From Rhea pennata (lineage: Eukaryota; Chordata; Aves; Rheiformes; Rheidae): a stretch of DNA of 64,000 bases. Under the pieces are notes generated by a model, which was given only the letters and a program-made list of their open reading frames with translations, was not told where the DNA came from and did not search any database. The DNA lies in assembly GCF_028389875.1 (NCBI RefSeq), contig NC_084687.1, positions 7,042,157 to 7,106,156 on the forward strand, written 5' to 3'. The position numbers and the translations under genes are program-made. Positions 1 to 13,142 of the stretch are shown here, piece by piece; positions within the stretch are counted from its first letter, which is position 1; each line of letters begins with the position of its first letter.

Positions 1-3000
1 CGTGTAAGCAGACTAGCCAGTCTCTAGCACAACTGGGCTCAGAGCAGTAAGATGTAAGTCTGTCCTGAGGTAAAGCTGCTTTTTGCAGGCATAATCATTA
101 AAATAGTCCTGCTTCAGTGGGAGTTCAGAGTCATTACACATTTCCGTGTAATATGGAAATTATTACTGAACAGTGCTTTTAGGAAATCCTCCATTTCCCA
201 CCTTCTGGGATCAGTCATTACTTCTGCGAATCCAAGCATGGGTGATGGGCAGGGGGAGCGAGAAAGCCTGCGTTTTAGTGAGATACACAGCCTTGTCATT
301 AAGGTTGGAACAAGCAAGCAGAGGAACAGAAGCACTACGAGCCCTCCCGTGGCCGCGCCGGTGCTGAACGCGCGCGGGAGGCTGCTGCGGGCCGGGGCTG
401 ACACGGGAAGCGCGGGACGGCCTGCTTTCCTCTGCAAACCCGTCTGTTGTACTTCTCGCATCACGCGCAACCGCTTCGTCTTTGCTCATTTCTGCTGCTA
501 AACGCTGGCTGGGAGATGAGCTATTTTAAATTGTACCCGCTGTTATTTGTACAAAAGGACACCAAAGTACCCCCAAATGCTCCCAAGACCAGCTTTTCTG
601 CTAGTGCTGCAGACATGCACGCTGCTTGCTGATGAAGGACGTGACAGTTAGTCTGGTGATGCTTACTGCTTCCCACGGCCTCTAGCTACAGAAGGGCAGG
701 TCAGCGTGCACTGCAGTGGGGTATCCGGGCGCCACGCGGCTGGCCTCTGCTCAGAGCTACGGCCCAGCTCGCTCTAGCCAGCGAGAGAAGCACTGGGTCT
801 GCTATGTGCTTTACTGGAGGAAAAACCCCGTGAGGGCTGGAGAACCAAGAACACGACATCCAGTCCTTACTCGGGCAAAACTTCTGGTTAACCGAGTCAT
901 AACTGCAGTGGGAATTACTCAGCAATCTGGTGAGGAGGCAACAGCTGATTTCAGTATGGAACTGAAGATTTTGCCCTGTGATGGGCTGCTTTTGTCCCAA
1001 ATGACCAAGTGGTCTTTACTTTGGAGTGGAGCTTCATGCTCCCTCTTATTCAGTGTTTGCTCTACTGTTAATATAATGGCCTTTCTGTAGGAAAATATCT
1101 ACTCTTTGCTGAATGAGAAGCATAAAGCAAGTATTATTAGCTTGCATTCTGGAAGCAATCAGAAAATGAAGAGTGCAATCATAAGGCTAAGTGTTATTGT
1201 AATTGTAATTATAGTGGAGCAGCTAATAAAAAGAGCTGAGAAACAGCCTCTCCTTAAACAGCTGTTTCAAAACAAGCTTTTGGTAACACCTGAAAGCAGA
1301 AGCAGTAAGAGATTGCTGCAGCATGCCAGTTCACTAAGTCGTTCCAGGATAGCAGGGCAGCATTAATTGGAAACACACATCTCTTATCCAGTTACAGGTG
1401 ACTCCAGTCACTCACTGTCTTTATAAACCTTGTCATGGAGGCTTGCTGGTTCTCCTGATCAACCCCAGGTAACTGTGTGTTCTGCCAGCCTTTGGCTCAC
1501 GCAGGAGTTCCCTGGGGCTCCAACTGGATAACTATTACAGCTAAAGACAGAAGAAGGGCTGTCTGCAAACTGGTGCTTTTTCCATCTCTGATTCTCAGAT
1601 GCTGATAACCACCAGTCCTGGCTCTGGAAGAGATCAGCCTTCAACTGGAAAAAAAATCAGGAATAGGTAATGTGGAAATAATCTCATAGATTTCAAGGGG
1701 TTTCCAGCAGTTTGCAGATGACTAGCTAAATTGCTGCTTTTACTCGAATAACTTTAAAATTACTAGGTTATACTACAGTCATTATGTGACCCTGTTCAAG
1801 TAGAAAAAGTGCTTAAATCCCATGAAAGTAAGTATGCAAACAGCACTTGTGGAATTAGACTTCATACTATTTCAAAATGTATATGATATTTAGTTTTAAA
1901 GTACTGTTTGACTCATTGTGTGCACAATTACAAAAATAGCTACAAAAATCAAATGTCCCAGACTTCCTCTAATTTTTTTTTTTTAATCAATTCTTATTTT
2001 CATCTTTCTCTTTGCTCTTTCTTCTTTCCTATGCCTCCTTTCCATTCCCTCTACTGATTTTAAACACTTGAAATAACAAAATAGAAACTGTACATTTGTA
2101 CTAGAAACAGACAAAAAAAAAAAAAGTGGAGGTTGAGGTTAGGTACCTAGATGCCCTTTTAAGGCAGCATCTAGTTACAGGGGGTGAGCAAATGCTTGGA
2201 TTCAAAGCCCCGTACAGGAAGAAGCTGGGTAATAGCAGAGAATACCTAGCTGCAGCTGCCTTTGATCAGTGAGCAGTTTGATGTCAGCTGAAAGAATAGC
2301 ATTTACTAGTGTTCCCTTTGAAATAGGCCATCTCAGCCTTTGCATGCTTGAAATCACTCGTCCCCTGGCCCTTTGCTTCTGAGGGGGGCTGGGAACTCAA
2401 TCTTCTCATTCTAGTTTTGTATCATGTAAATCCAGTGACTGACAGAATCATTTTCCAACTTGTCAGTGGGGTAAGTGTGCGCAGAATCAGGTCTTGATAT
2501 GGAGTGTTATGTGAAACAGAAAGTGGGTCTATGCATGGAGACACTAACTAGAATTTCTGTGCACATGTGTCAGAAGGTTTGTCATATACTTTGTGTTTTA
2601 TGATATATTGTGTTCTTATTAATTATCATTGTATAAATGATCATACTTGGATGATACTGTAGAGCATCATACAGTTCTTGTCTGGGGCAAGTAATTTTCC
2701 TTTTCATGGGGGAGTAAAGTATCTTTTTGTGTCTTTGCTTTACCTGGCAAGTTTGCTTTCTGCTTAGGCTATTAGATTGTTCAAGGCAGCTTGGCAAGAC
2801 TGCTCAGGTAATTCTCTTTTTTGCAAATTTCTGCATTTACAAGTGGGCTGGGAGAAGGAATAAAAGATTAGTAGCTGAAGAAGAGTGCCATGGTGAGGGA
2901 ACTGTAGGTAATACATCCTCTGATTTTCCTTACTAGAAAAGAGCTGAGCTCCGAAGTGAAAGCAAAATGAGTGAAGAGCTATTAGGGGATTACTATTGTC

Positions 3001-6000
3001 CTTTGAGTTTGCTGGTCACTGCCGTATAAATCAGAAGCCTTCTCATCTGCCATTCACTGGAGTTCACATCTTGGCATTCTGCCTTACTACACTCAAGAGA
3101 TGTATAAAGAATTGAAGGTATATTTTAATTCAACCCCATACCATCCCAATGAGACAGGCCAATATTTCCATCCCTATTCTACAAAGAAAGGTGGAAGCAA
3201 CACAGCACGTTGGCGGCCCAGCTGAGAAGGGGAGCTGAGCTGTCGCAGCCCAGTCCCTTGCTGTTGTGAGGTCTGCTGGACTTCACTATCTTCTAGAGCT
3301 AGGAATACAGTGCAGGAGGCCCCATTCACTACTGCCTTTCTACACCTCCGACACCATTAACTACTGGTTAGATCCTCCCAGAGCTGGTAACAGCTCCTGT
3401 ACATTTCACACGTGGTTCCTGGCACAAGGAAAGTAAGCTAATTGACTATTTTGTGATTCCAGTTTCTGAATAAAGAAACTGTCTCTCCCACCAAAAATAA
3501 ATATAGTACACTGCTTGGAAGAAACTCTCTGCCATGAATAGACTGGCAGGGTAGTAGGGAGATGCTTGGCTAACAGATTGCTTGGAAGGCTTTCAAATAT
3601 AGCTCTGAAACCAATACCTGTGATTAAAAAGTGAGAGGGAGGTGCACAGGTTAACTTTTTGGCTCATTCTAACTCACTTGGGGTCATTTCCTTGCCAGCT
3701 GCTTGCTCTTATAGTAAATGCCAGGTTGCTACACTTCTTGACAAGTGAGTTCTTGCTTGTGGGGAAAGCAGTTAATAAAATCAGCCTATTATGTTGCCAT
3801 TAGCTTAAAAAATGGGAAGTCCTGTGTATGATAATAAGCAGTTGCCTGTCACACCTGAGAAGCAGGAAGTGTGATTTTTTTTTTTTCCTTTATGCTTCCT
3901 ACCCAGCAAGGTTCACAGACTCATGATATTCAATTATAAAATCCCTGAATGAGAAACATGCATCAGTCTCTCTTTCCCTGCAGTGTGCAATCACAAGCAC
4001 CAGACAGACACAAGACACTTCTGGTGTGCTTGCAGTTTAGGATAGCATTCAGGAAGCTACCTAAGAAGTCTCCATCCTATCACCCTTTCAGACAGACCAA
4101 TAAAAGTCACAGAGGAGGAAGGCCCAGGCTCTCTGGTACTTCTGATAAAGGGAATCCCATTCCTGCCTCCTTAACCTTTCTGCCATCCCTGTACTCATAG
4201 GTGATTTTTTTTTTTTTTGAGGCCCAAACTGGAAAATACTTCAGCATCTGCAGCTGCCATCTGGGATTTAGCCTTTCCTGTGTTTTCAGGCAACTTTAAT
4301 GAGATCAGCTGAGTCAGGAGAGGAGCATGGCAGACAGCAGTGCTTGCTCCCTGGGCAAGCTGAAGAGCTATGTCAGGTCTTCCCTTAGGAAGCCAGTTAG
4401 ACCTTAAATGTAGGATTGCCTTGGGATCAGCCCTCCCTCCAGTTCTCACACCTCCCATCTTATCTGGATAATTATCTTGTAGCTTTACCCAGCCTGACAG
4501 TGAGCACAGAAAAAATAGGTCTGCTGCAATCTGAGGATGAATTATATTTTCAGCAGAGGAGCCTGTTTGGTCCTGTCTATCTGCTCTGATAATAGGCTCA
4601 CAGCTTTGGAGCTCACCTGCCTCCACAGAATTTGTCAAATGCTGGTATGTTTTAAGCTGTCCTTCATGGTCTGAATCCTGGCAAGGACACTGCATCCTCT
4701 GGAGCATTGCATCGTGATGTTGTGCAGCCTGGTGACGTGAGACAAAGTGCGTGTTCAGTGACCCCTGAATCCACATTATCAGCAAAAGGAATCACTGTTA
4801 TGGTGTCAGTGATTGTTGACATGCACTGTTAATATAATCAATAGTCATTATTCCTAGTGATACACTAATCTAAACTATAAAGAAAATATGTTTGCACTTC
4901 AAAAGCTCCTGCTGAGTTTTTGTAATGAACCTTCTTCCCTGATTCTTTCATGACTATAGTTAAGTTGTTATCATATGGAATTTGGAGAGAACAAATTCCT
5001 ATTTTGTGTGATTTAAGTTCAATCAGAACATGATCATCATGAAGTCAGCACCTTTGCATTTAATAACAGTAATAATGTATTATGAGTCTGTACAGTGTCA
5101 AGTACTTCCATTTAAATGCACCGTTGATGTGTTTTACTGAGCTGACTTCTGTTCTCTAGTCTTGTGATTCTATCAGTCAGGAATCCAGGCTCATTATGAG
5201 ATTGCAAATTGTTTCTGGATTTCATTAAGTGAACAAACGAGTATTAGCTAGATATTTACATCAGCTGAACTTGTGATAATTTATCCAGTTGGGCAATTGT
5301 TATTTTGGAAAAAAAAAATGTCCTGAGGGATAATGATTCATTTTCATCTGTCTATATGAACCTCAGTATAACCCCTAGAACTCAGCTGCACATCTAGGCA
5401 GGGAATCTAAATCCTACTGCAGTTGCTGAGAATAACCATGTTTTCCTCCCAGTCCTCCTTTGCTGCCACATACCAGAAAAAGGGAAGTGAAGCACTGATG
5501 TAATTTAATGATCTCGATTGACTTAGAGATTTCAGAAAAAATATTTTGTGTGCCAACCTTTTCTTAAAAGAGTAGAAGGGTCAAGGTCATGTGCAATTTA
5601 CTAAAACTGCAATGTTAAGGATAATGGTCTGTCTTTGTGTTCAGTATGAGTTCTACCCTGTAGATGACAGGGTATAGAGGCTTAGTTCATTCTTCTTTCC
5701 TTGTGGTGTTGCTGAAGTTGTCTGAGTAGAAATAAACCATTTTGGGATGTTAGCACTTCTTATCCACTTTAAGTAGATGTAAGTGATGACATCAGTTATG
5801 CTGTCGTAACATACAGATCCTGGAGTATCTTGTTTCCGTCTTACTGGTTCAAGTCTAGTTTAAGCTATTCCTGACACTTGACAAGAGTGGTCAGTGGTAT
5901 CTCTTAAATGATAGTGTGTGTTCTCATTTAGAAGATACATTGAAGGAGAGACCAGCAATGGAAGGTGTAGAAAGATGATTTAAGGCTATGAGTTGATAGT

Positions 6001-7440
6001 TTCAGTTTGCTAATGAGCAAGCACTTGTTACACAAGAGATAAATGCAGTAACATAGCACTGTGAATCAGGCACATTCATAGCATGAATTAGACAAGAATT
6101 CATAGCATGTAGAATAAGGCCCCATACAGAAGTTTGTGGGAGCTGTATCTCTTCGGTTAATGAAAAAAGATGGTATGCAGGGCTAAAAGAATTGAAGATC
6201 CAGATCTATGCCCTACTGAAGCTGGTAGGAAAATTCCCGCTGACTGCAGTTGAACTTGGATCTTTCTTCACCTTTCTCATTTCTTTTTTAATATATTATT
6301 TCATAGCCAAGGTTCACACTCATCCAGATCTAATTTCATGTACTTGCAAAGTCTGATTCAGCAAAAATTATTATCAGCTTGCATTTAGACCTGTAGAAAA
6401 CTGAGGGGGGTCAGAAATCAACCTTCCCAGAACAGACATTAAATAGGACTTTTATTTTGCTGAATCAGGCACTGAGTATGTCTGGACCCTTATTGTTTTG
6501 AAACTTAGATGATCCCCAACCCTTGGAACAGATTAAAAATGCATGATTCATTGGATATAATAAAACTCTTCAGCCAGCAGTGCTGCGTGGAAGAAGCTGT
6601 AGATGCATTTATATTGGAGACAAAGTTTACTAAACATTCAGTTTTAAAGGAAACCTGTGAGTAAAATGCACCCTTCTGGTAAGGCCTGGCAGAATGCTTA
6701 TATACTGTCAGATAACCTAAGCCTCTTAAGGACATTAAGGACAGGGTCTCTGCATGCAACTCTTATCTGCAGGAATGAATTTCTTTTTTTATTGACTTTT
6801 GACTTTCAAAACTTTTTTTTTGTCTTTGAATGTTTTTCTGCATATAACCTCTTATTTTTAAACAATCTATAGATAGTAATTTGCTGCAATTCAAAAGAAA
6901 AGCTGTTCAGCAAACAGCTTTAGGTATCCTTAAAGACATGTGATCTGTCCACATAAAATGCCCACCTGCAAAAGAAGGGATTTTTGTATACTACTACTGA
7001 GGTTGGCAAGTGTGAGCTCTGCCGAACCAGCGGAGAAAGGAAATGCGGAAATCCCTGCGAGACTAACCTGCCTCCAGCTACACAAATTAAGGAACAGGGA
7101 TGCGCTTGCTCTCTTCCAGCACGGTGGTCCCCAGGGGAAGAAACATCTTGCTGGGACCTGAGGCATACGGGACTGGGATTTACAGATCCAGATCAGCATC
7201 CCCGATTTACACCTGGAAGCAGCGTTCCTCTGCGGTGTAGGTCTCCCCGGCGCAGGCGGCGAGAGCGGTTTTCGCCCGTTAGCGCGGCGGGCGAGAGCTG
7301 GTTCCCCAGCTGCGCTCATCCCTTGGCCACCGGCTTGCTGGGGACTTTGCTTAAGTCATTTAATCTGTTTATCTCTGTTTCCTCACCTGAGAAGTCATAC
7401 AAATAGTGTTTAGCTTATTTTTGTATTCACACTGTCTTTT
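1..7440. other. Intergenic region upstream of RAP1A
   Basis: I recognise no gene here. The sequence is AT-rich with short stop-limited reading frames. A small CpG cluster lies at about 345-425 and another at about 7230-7300, on the shore of the main island. The longest frame is a 196-codon minus-strand ORF at 4195-4785, described in the findings. Weak MIR-like remnants lie near 3150-3225 (reverse orientation) and 7340-7410 (forward). In mammals the gene upstream of RAP1A is ADORA3, but none of its exons is visible here. Confidence 0.6.
7340..7410 (+). repeat. MIR-like SINE remnant
   Basis: A stretch reading roughly 'ctttgcttaagtcatttaat' followed by 'ctgtttcctcacctgagaa' resembles the MIR core, whose remembered consensus has 'cttgggcaagttacttaacc' and 'cagtttcctcatctgtaaa' with the same spacing. 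The copy is old and partial. The identification rests on memory of the consensus, without an alignment score. Confidence 0.45.
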
Positions 7441-7452
7441 ATCAAAATTACT

Positions 7453-7453
<1 letters not shown>

Positions 7454-7498
<45 letters not shown>
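7454..7498. repeat. Poly-T tract, 45 T
   Basis: An uninterrupted run of 45 T sits directly on the upstream edge of the CpG island. Such runs stiffen DNA and disfavour nucleosomes. It could also be the poly(A) tail of a minus-strand retroposon. Its exact length may be affected by sequencing slippage. Confidence 0.95.
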
Positions 7499-7499
7499 C

Positions 7500-8700
7500 C
7501 CCCGCTGGAAGCTCAGGCAGATCCGCGCACGTCGCGCTTCGGCGGTGAGCGGCGGCGGGGTGGCGAAGAGCGGCTTCGGGCGCGCCTGGTTTCACCCTCC
7601 CGCCCGGCCCTGGCTCGGCGCGGCCCGCAGGCCTCGGCGCCATGGCGGCGCGGCGCCCCCTCACGGGCAGCGGCGGCCGCGCCGCGCTTCCCGCCGCGCC
7701 GGCTCCGCCCCGGGCCCGGGCCGCGGAGGGCGGAGCGGGCGCCGCCAGCCGAGCGCGCCGAGCCGAGCGGCGGCCGGCGGGGAGGCGGCGCGGCGGCGGC
7801 CGGTGAGCCGGGCGGGCGGGCGGGGAGGCCGCGGCCGGGCCGGGACATCCATCTTGCGGCGGGCGGCCCCGGGGCGGCGGCGCGGCGCTGGGCGGGAAGG
7901 GCCCGCGCGGCTCCCGTCGGCTCCGGCGAGGGGAAGGTCGGCACCGCTCGCCCGCGCCCTTGCCGCCTCCTGCGGCTCGGAAACGGTTTCGTCGCGCTTC
8001 CGCGCGGGCGGCTGGAGGAGCCGCCGCTCCGGGGGCGGCTGGGCGGCTCCGCTGCGGGCGCTGCGCTGGCGGGAGGGCCGCGCCGCGGCGGCCTCGGCGC
8101 CTCCCGGCGGCCCCGGCCGCGCCGCAAGGGCGAGTCCGCGGGCTGCGCGCGGTTCTTGCTCCCCCTCCCCTTCCTCGGCCCGACCGGCTCGGGGAGGCGA
8201 GGCTCCTCCGGAGCTGCCGCTTGCGCCTGCGGGGGCCCGTCCGCCTGCGGCGCGGCGGCCCCCGGCTCCTCCTCGGCTTGCGCTGCTGGGCCTGCCCCGC
8301 GCGGGAGCCGTGCGCCGGAGAGGGGGCACCGCGCCGTCGGGCCGCGGGAGCGGCCGCGCCGCTGGCAGCCGCTGCCTTCGCCGCGCGCTGGTTCGATCGT
8401 TTTCGCTGCCGTTTTAATTTTCCCTTGACGAAACGGTGCGTCGTTAATTTTCACTGGTGGCGGCGGACTCCTCGGGTTCTGGGGGGGGTTTAATGTGGGA
8501 TTCCTGAAACTCTTGCGCGGCGGCGAGTGAAGCCGCTGCGACGGAGGAAGCCCCGCGCTACCCTCGCCGAGCGCTCCGGGAGCGAGGCCGCGCGAGGGCC
8601 GTTTCGGGTGGAAACTTGCCCTCGCGCGGTCCGCAGCGTTTTCAGCGTTTTCAGCGTTCGGGAGTAGCGTGGTTCCCCCAGGTCCGGAGCGTGGAAAACT
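7500..8700 (+). promoter_or_regulatory. RAP1A: CpG island promoter of RAP1A
   Basis: About 1.2 kb of very GC-rich, CpG-dense sequence begins abruptly after the 45-T run and fades by about 8.7 kb. It contains many Sp1-type GGGCGG boxes (for example around 7810-7825 and 7890). YY1-like GCCATGGCGGC and the reverse of CAAGATGG lie near 7638 and 7848. No TATA box is apparent. These are features of a TATA-less housekeeping promoter, which suits the broad expression of RAP1A. It is the only large CpG island upstream of the coding exons on this strand. The transcription start cannot be placed from sequence alone. Large open frames on both strands here are by-products of GC richness, not genes. Confidence 0.85.
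7640..7802 (+). other. RAP1A: Probable RAP1A non-coding first exon
   Basis: The best candidate first splice donor in the island is CCG|GTGAGC, with GT at 7803, preceded by dense GC-rich sequence that would be 5' UTR. The 5' limit given is arbitrary because no start signal can be fixed. A second GTGAGC donor lies at 7544 and would imply an earlier start. The exon would carry no coding sequence, because the RAP1A start codon is 27 kb downstream. CAGE or full-length cDNA would settle both ends. Confidence 0.4.
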
Positions 8701-11700
8701 TTGTGATTCTTCTGACATCGTCATCGTGTTGCTATAGCGACTTCGTGGCGCTGGGAATGCCGTGCGCGCATCCTGTTGCTATGGGAGAGATGAGTATTAT
8801 AAATAAAAAAATACTTAAGGTTTTGTTCGTAATTGTGGTAGGAGAAAACGCCATCGGTTTATTGACACAATTGCCTGAAGACTGACGATGTATCCCAACA
8901 AAGATTTTTAGTGCTGAGTTAAAAGCCGGGGAGTTACTGTTCCTGACTCTCAGGAGCTTGCCACTTGGTTCTCTGTTGTGCTGGATAGCAGAAGTTGTGA
9001 AATCCTGGCTTTAGACATCAAAATGAGACTATATACGCAGTTCTTTAAGGTGGAGTTGACAGGAAGTGAAGAACTACTCTCATACACTGATTCTAAAAAT
9101 AATCTTATTTTTCATGCGCAGTATTTTCTACTGATCACACACCAGGACAAGAGGCGTATTTGTGTTCTGTCAGACTAAGATCATCCACAGAAAAGTGAGT
9201 TACGCTGCTTAAACGCAGATTTTTCCGTTGTCCTTTATAACTTAGGAGAATAGGTCTTGAAGGTGTAGTTGGCCTAATCAAGGGACTGTGGTACAGCACA
9301 AAAAAAAATGCTGAGAGCATTTAGTAGGCCCAAAGGGTGTTAGAGTTACAATTCTAAAGTTTCAAATGAAACTAAAAGCAATATATTTAATCGTGTATTT
9401 TGGCTCTGGTATGGCGGATTTTAGGGTAAGTAGCTTTACCAAAGATTTTAAGGAGGACTGCATGCCAAACAGGGACTAAGATACTAGTACGGTGTAATTC
9501 CAGTGATATGTTAATGTTTTTATTTTGAGACTGGTGTTTACACAGCTTATCAAAATAGTTTGGTTGAAACTGTAAGCTGCAAATATACAGATATCTACTA
9601 TTTTGTGATACATTTCATGCCTGCTCATCCAGTCTGAGGGTGCTGTCTAAAAGAAATTTAATTAGATAGCAATAGTGAAACATGTGGACAAACTCTAATG
9701 CAGAAGTATTAACTGTATATTGAATTGTAGTCTTGAGGTGTAAACAACTCTGTACTAATACATTGTAGTGGTTATTTTTGTCTTGTTCTATGCCTGCATA
9801 CAGTATACTGTGTCATTTTGAGCATGTTATTTAGTCAACAGATTTATTCTGTGCAGTTTTACAGAGGTTAAAAATCAGCTACGTACAGACTTTGGTCGGT
9901 TGCAGCACTGTGTTGTAGCTTTGTACCTTTTACGTGGTCAGCTGCCAAAGAAAGAATCCTAATGTTTTGATAACAGAACACTCTCTGGCCATTCTAGTGG
10001 AAAAGGAAGTGAATCTTTTGAACATCAAGTTTAAATCTTTACCCTGTATTTACAAAGTACTTCTTTGCTTGTAGCTACTTAAAGTTCAGAATTCCTGTTT
10101 GGTCTTGTTCTACAGTCAACCTGAGGGAAATTTTTTCAGCAGAGCACTGCTCGGGACTAGATTGTGTCAGAGGGGTCTGACTGTGGATCCTAATCAAGGC
10201 TTTGTGAAGATAATAACATAGGCAACTTCCTATTTTATTGCTTTCTTTCCATTTCTGATGTGCTAGCTTAACTTTAATCATTAAGCATTTCTGGTAATTT
10301 TGTATGTTTACTTCGGCAGAAGCGGATTCAAGAGAGACAGAACTTTTTCAAGAGTCAGGTCCTGGGGTTGTGTGTATGGTGGCTTTTTTTTAACTCCCTT
10401 GAAGCCCTATTTGTTTTTCAAGAGGAAATAGTGGAGAGGTTTTAGCATAAAGCTTGAAGTCATTTTATACTGAGCTCTGAAGTAGTTATAGATTTGATTT
10501 TTCTTTTTCTTTCTTTCTTTTTTTTTTTTTTTTTACACTGTGGTTAAAGGACTTATTCATTCTGTAGCAGCATTCAGTAGTTGTACTCAGTTGACTGAAT
10601 TTTTAATGTTAATTGAGATGTTTCTTTCATTTAATAGATAATAGGAAATTAAAAAGAATTGTAATGAAAGCATCTTAAGGGTACTCAAATCTCATGGTTG
10701 ATTTTTTTTTTTTTTTAAGGTAGACATTTGTGCAGACACTTTGCAAAAACTTCTGATCCTGGAATGTGACACCTAATGGCTGAGATAAGTTAGGATGTTA
10801 GAAAGTTGGAAAGAAGTTAATTTCACTGAGCTATCTTGTTTGATCAAATCTGTCTTGTTCAGATGCTGAAACTTGTGTGAAGTGCTTTATTTACTATTGT
10901 ACAGCGTATTCAGATTCCTGGACAGCTCTGTTGATGCTAGTTGTAAATTAATGTCCAAAAAAGTCTATAGCTTGAAAAGGTTTCTCCTTGGTTTATATCA
11001 TAGCATTGTAAGTGCAAAAAGCATAAAGGAAAAAGTTTTTTGCTTGTAAATTTAAACCATGGAATGAGAATGCAGCTTTATAAGCTCTTTGCTGTTTTTT
11101 AGTATGATTGAAAGTGCAATATGCTTTCTGCTGCTAGTGCTGCAAATATAATGAAGTTCACTACATTTGAATTCATGACAGTGGTTAAATGGAGCAAAAA
11201 CATATGAAGATGAATTTATTTCAATCCTACATATACAAGTGATAAATTTTATTAATTGGTCCAATAGAAGAAACGTAATTTTATAGGCAAAACACTTCGC
11301 AGAATGGTTGACTTAAAAACAAACAAAAAAAAAAACCATACAATTAAAGCATTGAGTTATTTTCTCATCTTCCACAGTTGTACAATAAAATTAAAGTGTT
11401 TGGCAAGTAACAAATTTAACTCCTTCACTTTCTCATTGTTGAATTTTTATTGTTGAGCTTTCAGGAATGCTTAGAAGCAAAAATTGAGTAGGAGTCTAAT
11501 CCATTTCAGTGCCTTAAGCACTGACTAATACTAGAATGAAACCCCATCACCACCACCTTTTTTAAATGAAGAATTGTGGAATAACATATCAAAAGAGAGA
11601 GGATTAAAATAAGTGTGGAGAGAAGACACATCTTCATTAATAGATTCTTAGTGAGAAGGCTATGAAAAAAAAACTATCTAAAGTGACTGTGGATACAGTT

Positions 11701-13099
11701 TTTATATAAAATATATTGAATTACAGATAAGCCTTGGCCTGCATATGTATTTACAACTTAAAAGTTGAAATAATGTTATTGAGCCATGTACCATCCATTT
11801 TGTATTTCGGTGTTGCTTTAACTTTCTTAAAGGTCCTGTATGACCTAAGAAAGTTACTACAGGAACAATAACTTAAATATCCTGTGATAGTCTAAATTGG
11901 GTTTGGTTTAGACTTGTGTTTGAGACAATTCTGTGATCTAAGTACCTTGACTTGAGGTTGCCATGCTCTGATCTTAGCTTTGTGATCACTTCTGTCTTCT
12001 CTTTGTGTCCCTGCTTCAGGGCTACCAGGGAAATCCTAGCTATCAATGGGTGCAGATACTTTTTTTTGGAGAGCCAGTGCCTTTAGAATTGGATTGCAGA
12101 ATTGAAGGGACCAGAAAACAAATTAACTGAATGAACTTCATAGTGTGATGTTACCTTAAGGGGGTGGAATTAGGCTGAAAGTCCCTTCTGACTGATTCTC
12201 TGGAAAACAATCGTAAGCAGTAATACTGATTCCTTGGACACACCTCTTTTTCCTTTCTCGCTAAGATTTTGTGTTATACTTAACAGATTTTCCAGAATGA
12301 ATGATTTTCTTTGGTTTATAAAGTAGACAAGACTTTTACTTTGTACGTGTTGGTTTTCTCAGCCACGTCTTTGAGTCTTTTAAAAATACAAGTAATATGT
12401 TTTTAAGGTTACTGTTTAGCTAGTAAATCTGGCATTCAGCTTGGCATTTGTTCTGATAATGTAAGATATTTAGGCTAAAACCTTGGTATGGTGTATGAAT
12501 GATGTTATTTCAGTTATGTTTCATAGAGAATCACCATGATTGAAAGCAACTACCAGATTAAATGGCATTAATATAAGCTCTGATGCTTCAGCTGAATATG
12601 TTTGGAGTTGATTTGCTCTTGCTTTTCCTCGTATGTCTGCGCAGGCCATGAAAGAGTCTTGCAAGGTCAAAGTGGATTTATGGGTAACAGGTTTGAGAGG
12701 ACAGAATAGGCAACTTCTGTTTCTGTAGATAGTGTTTTCCAAGAATTTTCAAATTGTATATGGTATGATACATAAAACAGACATTTTGTGCCTTTAAAGA
12801 CTGGTTTATCCTGTGTATTAGAAGCAAAAGGAAACCAAAAATGTTCGACAAAAACTATGTGTGGATGAGCAAGGTAAGCTGTGAAATGCTTTAAAATGTC
12901 TCTTAGCAGGAATGACCTATGGTTTTCTCAGTTACTTCTCATTAGCAGTGAGCAAACTCGGTTGCTTGTTAAAACATATATCTGCATAATTAGTGATTCT
13001 TTTCACATAAGTTGTCTTAAAAGATCAGTTGACTCTTAAGTAATGAGCTTTCTAAAATTACAAGTTGAGTAATTTTACAGAAGGCCTGGATTCTGTGAC

Positions 13100-13142
13100 A
13101 AAAAAAAAAAAAAAAAAAGAAAAAAAGAAAAGAAGAAGGAAA
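13100..13142. repeat. Purine-only tract (poly-A grading into AAG repeats)
   Basis: A run of about 19 A is followed by A-rich GA and GAA units. The whole stretch is purine-only on the + strand. It is a simple repeat with no coding meaning. Confidence 0.85.

Noticed and set aside
7406..8724. Long open frames (up to 403 codons) on both strands through the CpG island
   Set aside because: They are Arg/Pro/Ala/Gly-rich in all frames, overlap each other on both strands, and match no domain. One is encoded partly by the T-run as poly-Phe or poly-Lys. This is what GC-rich promoter DNA gives by chance.
12822..12873. 52-nt exon-like segment in intron 1 with donor AAG|GTAAGC
   Set aside because: The acceptor (TCCTGTGTATTAG) has a poor pyrimidine tract, and there is no supporting feature nearby. 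It is weaker than the candidate at 30258-30327.
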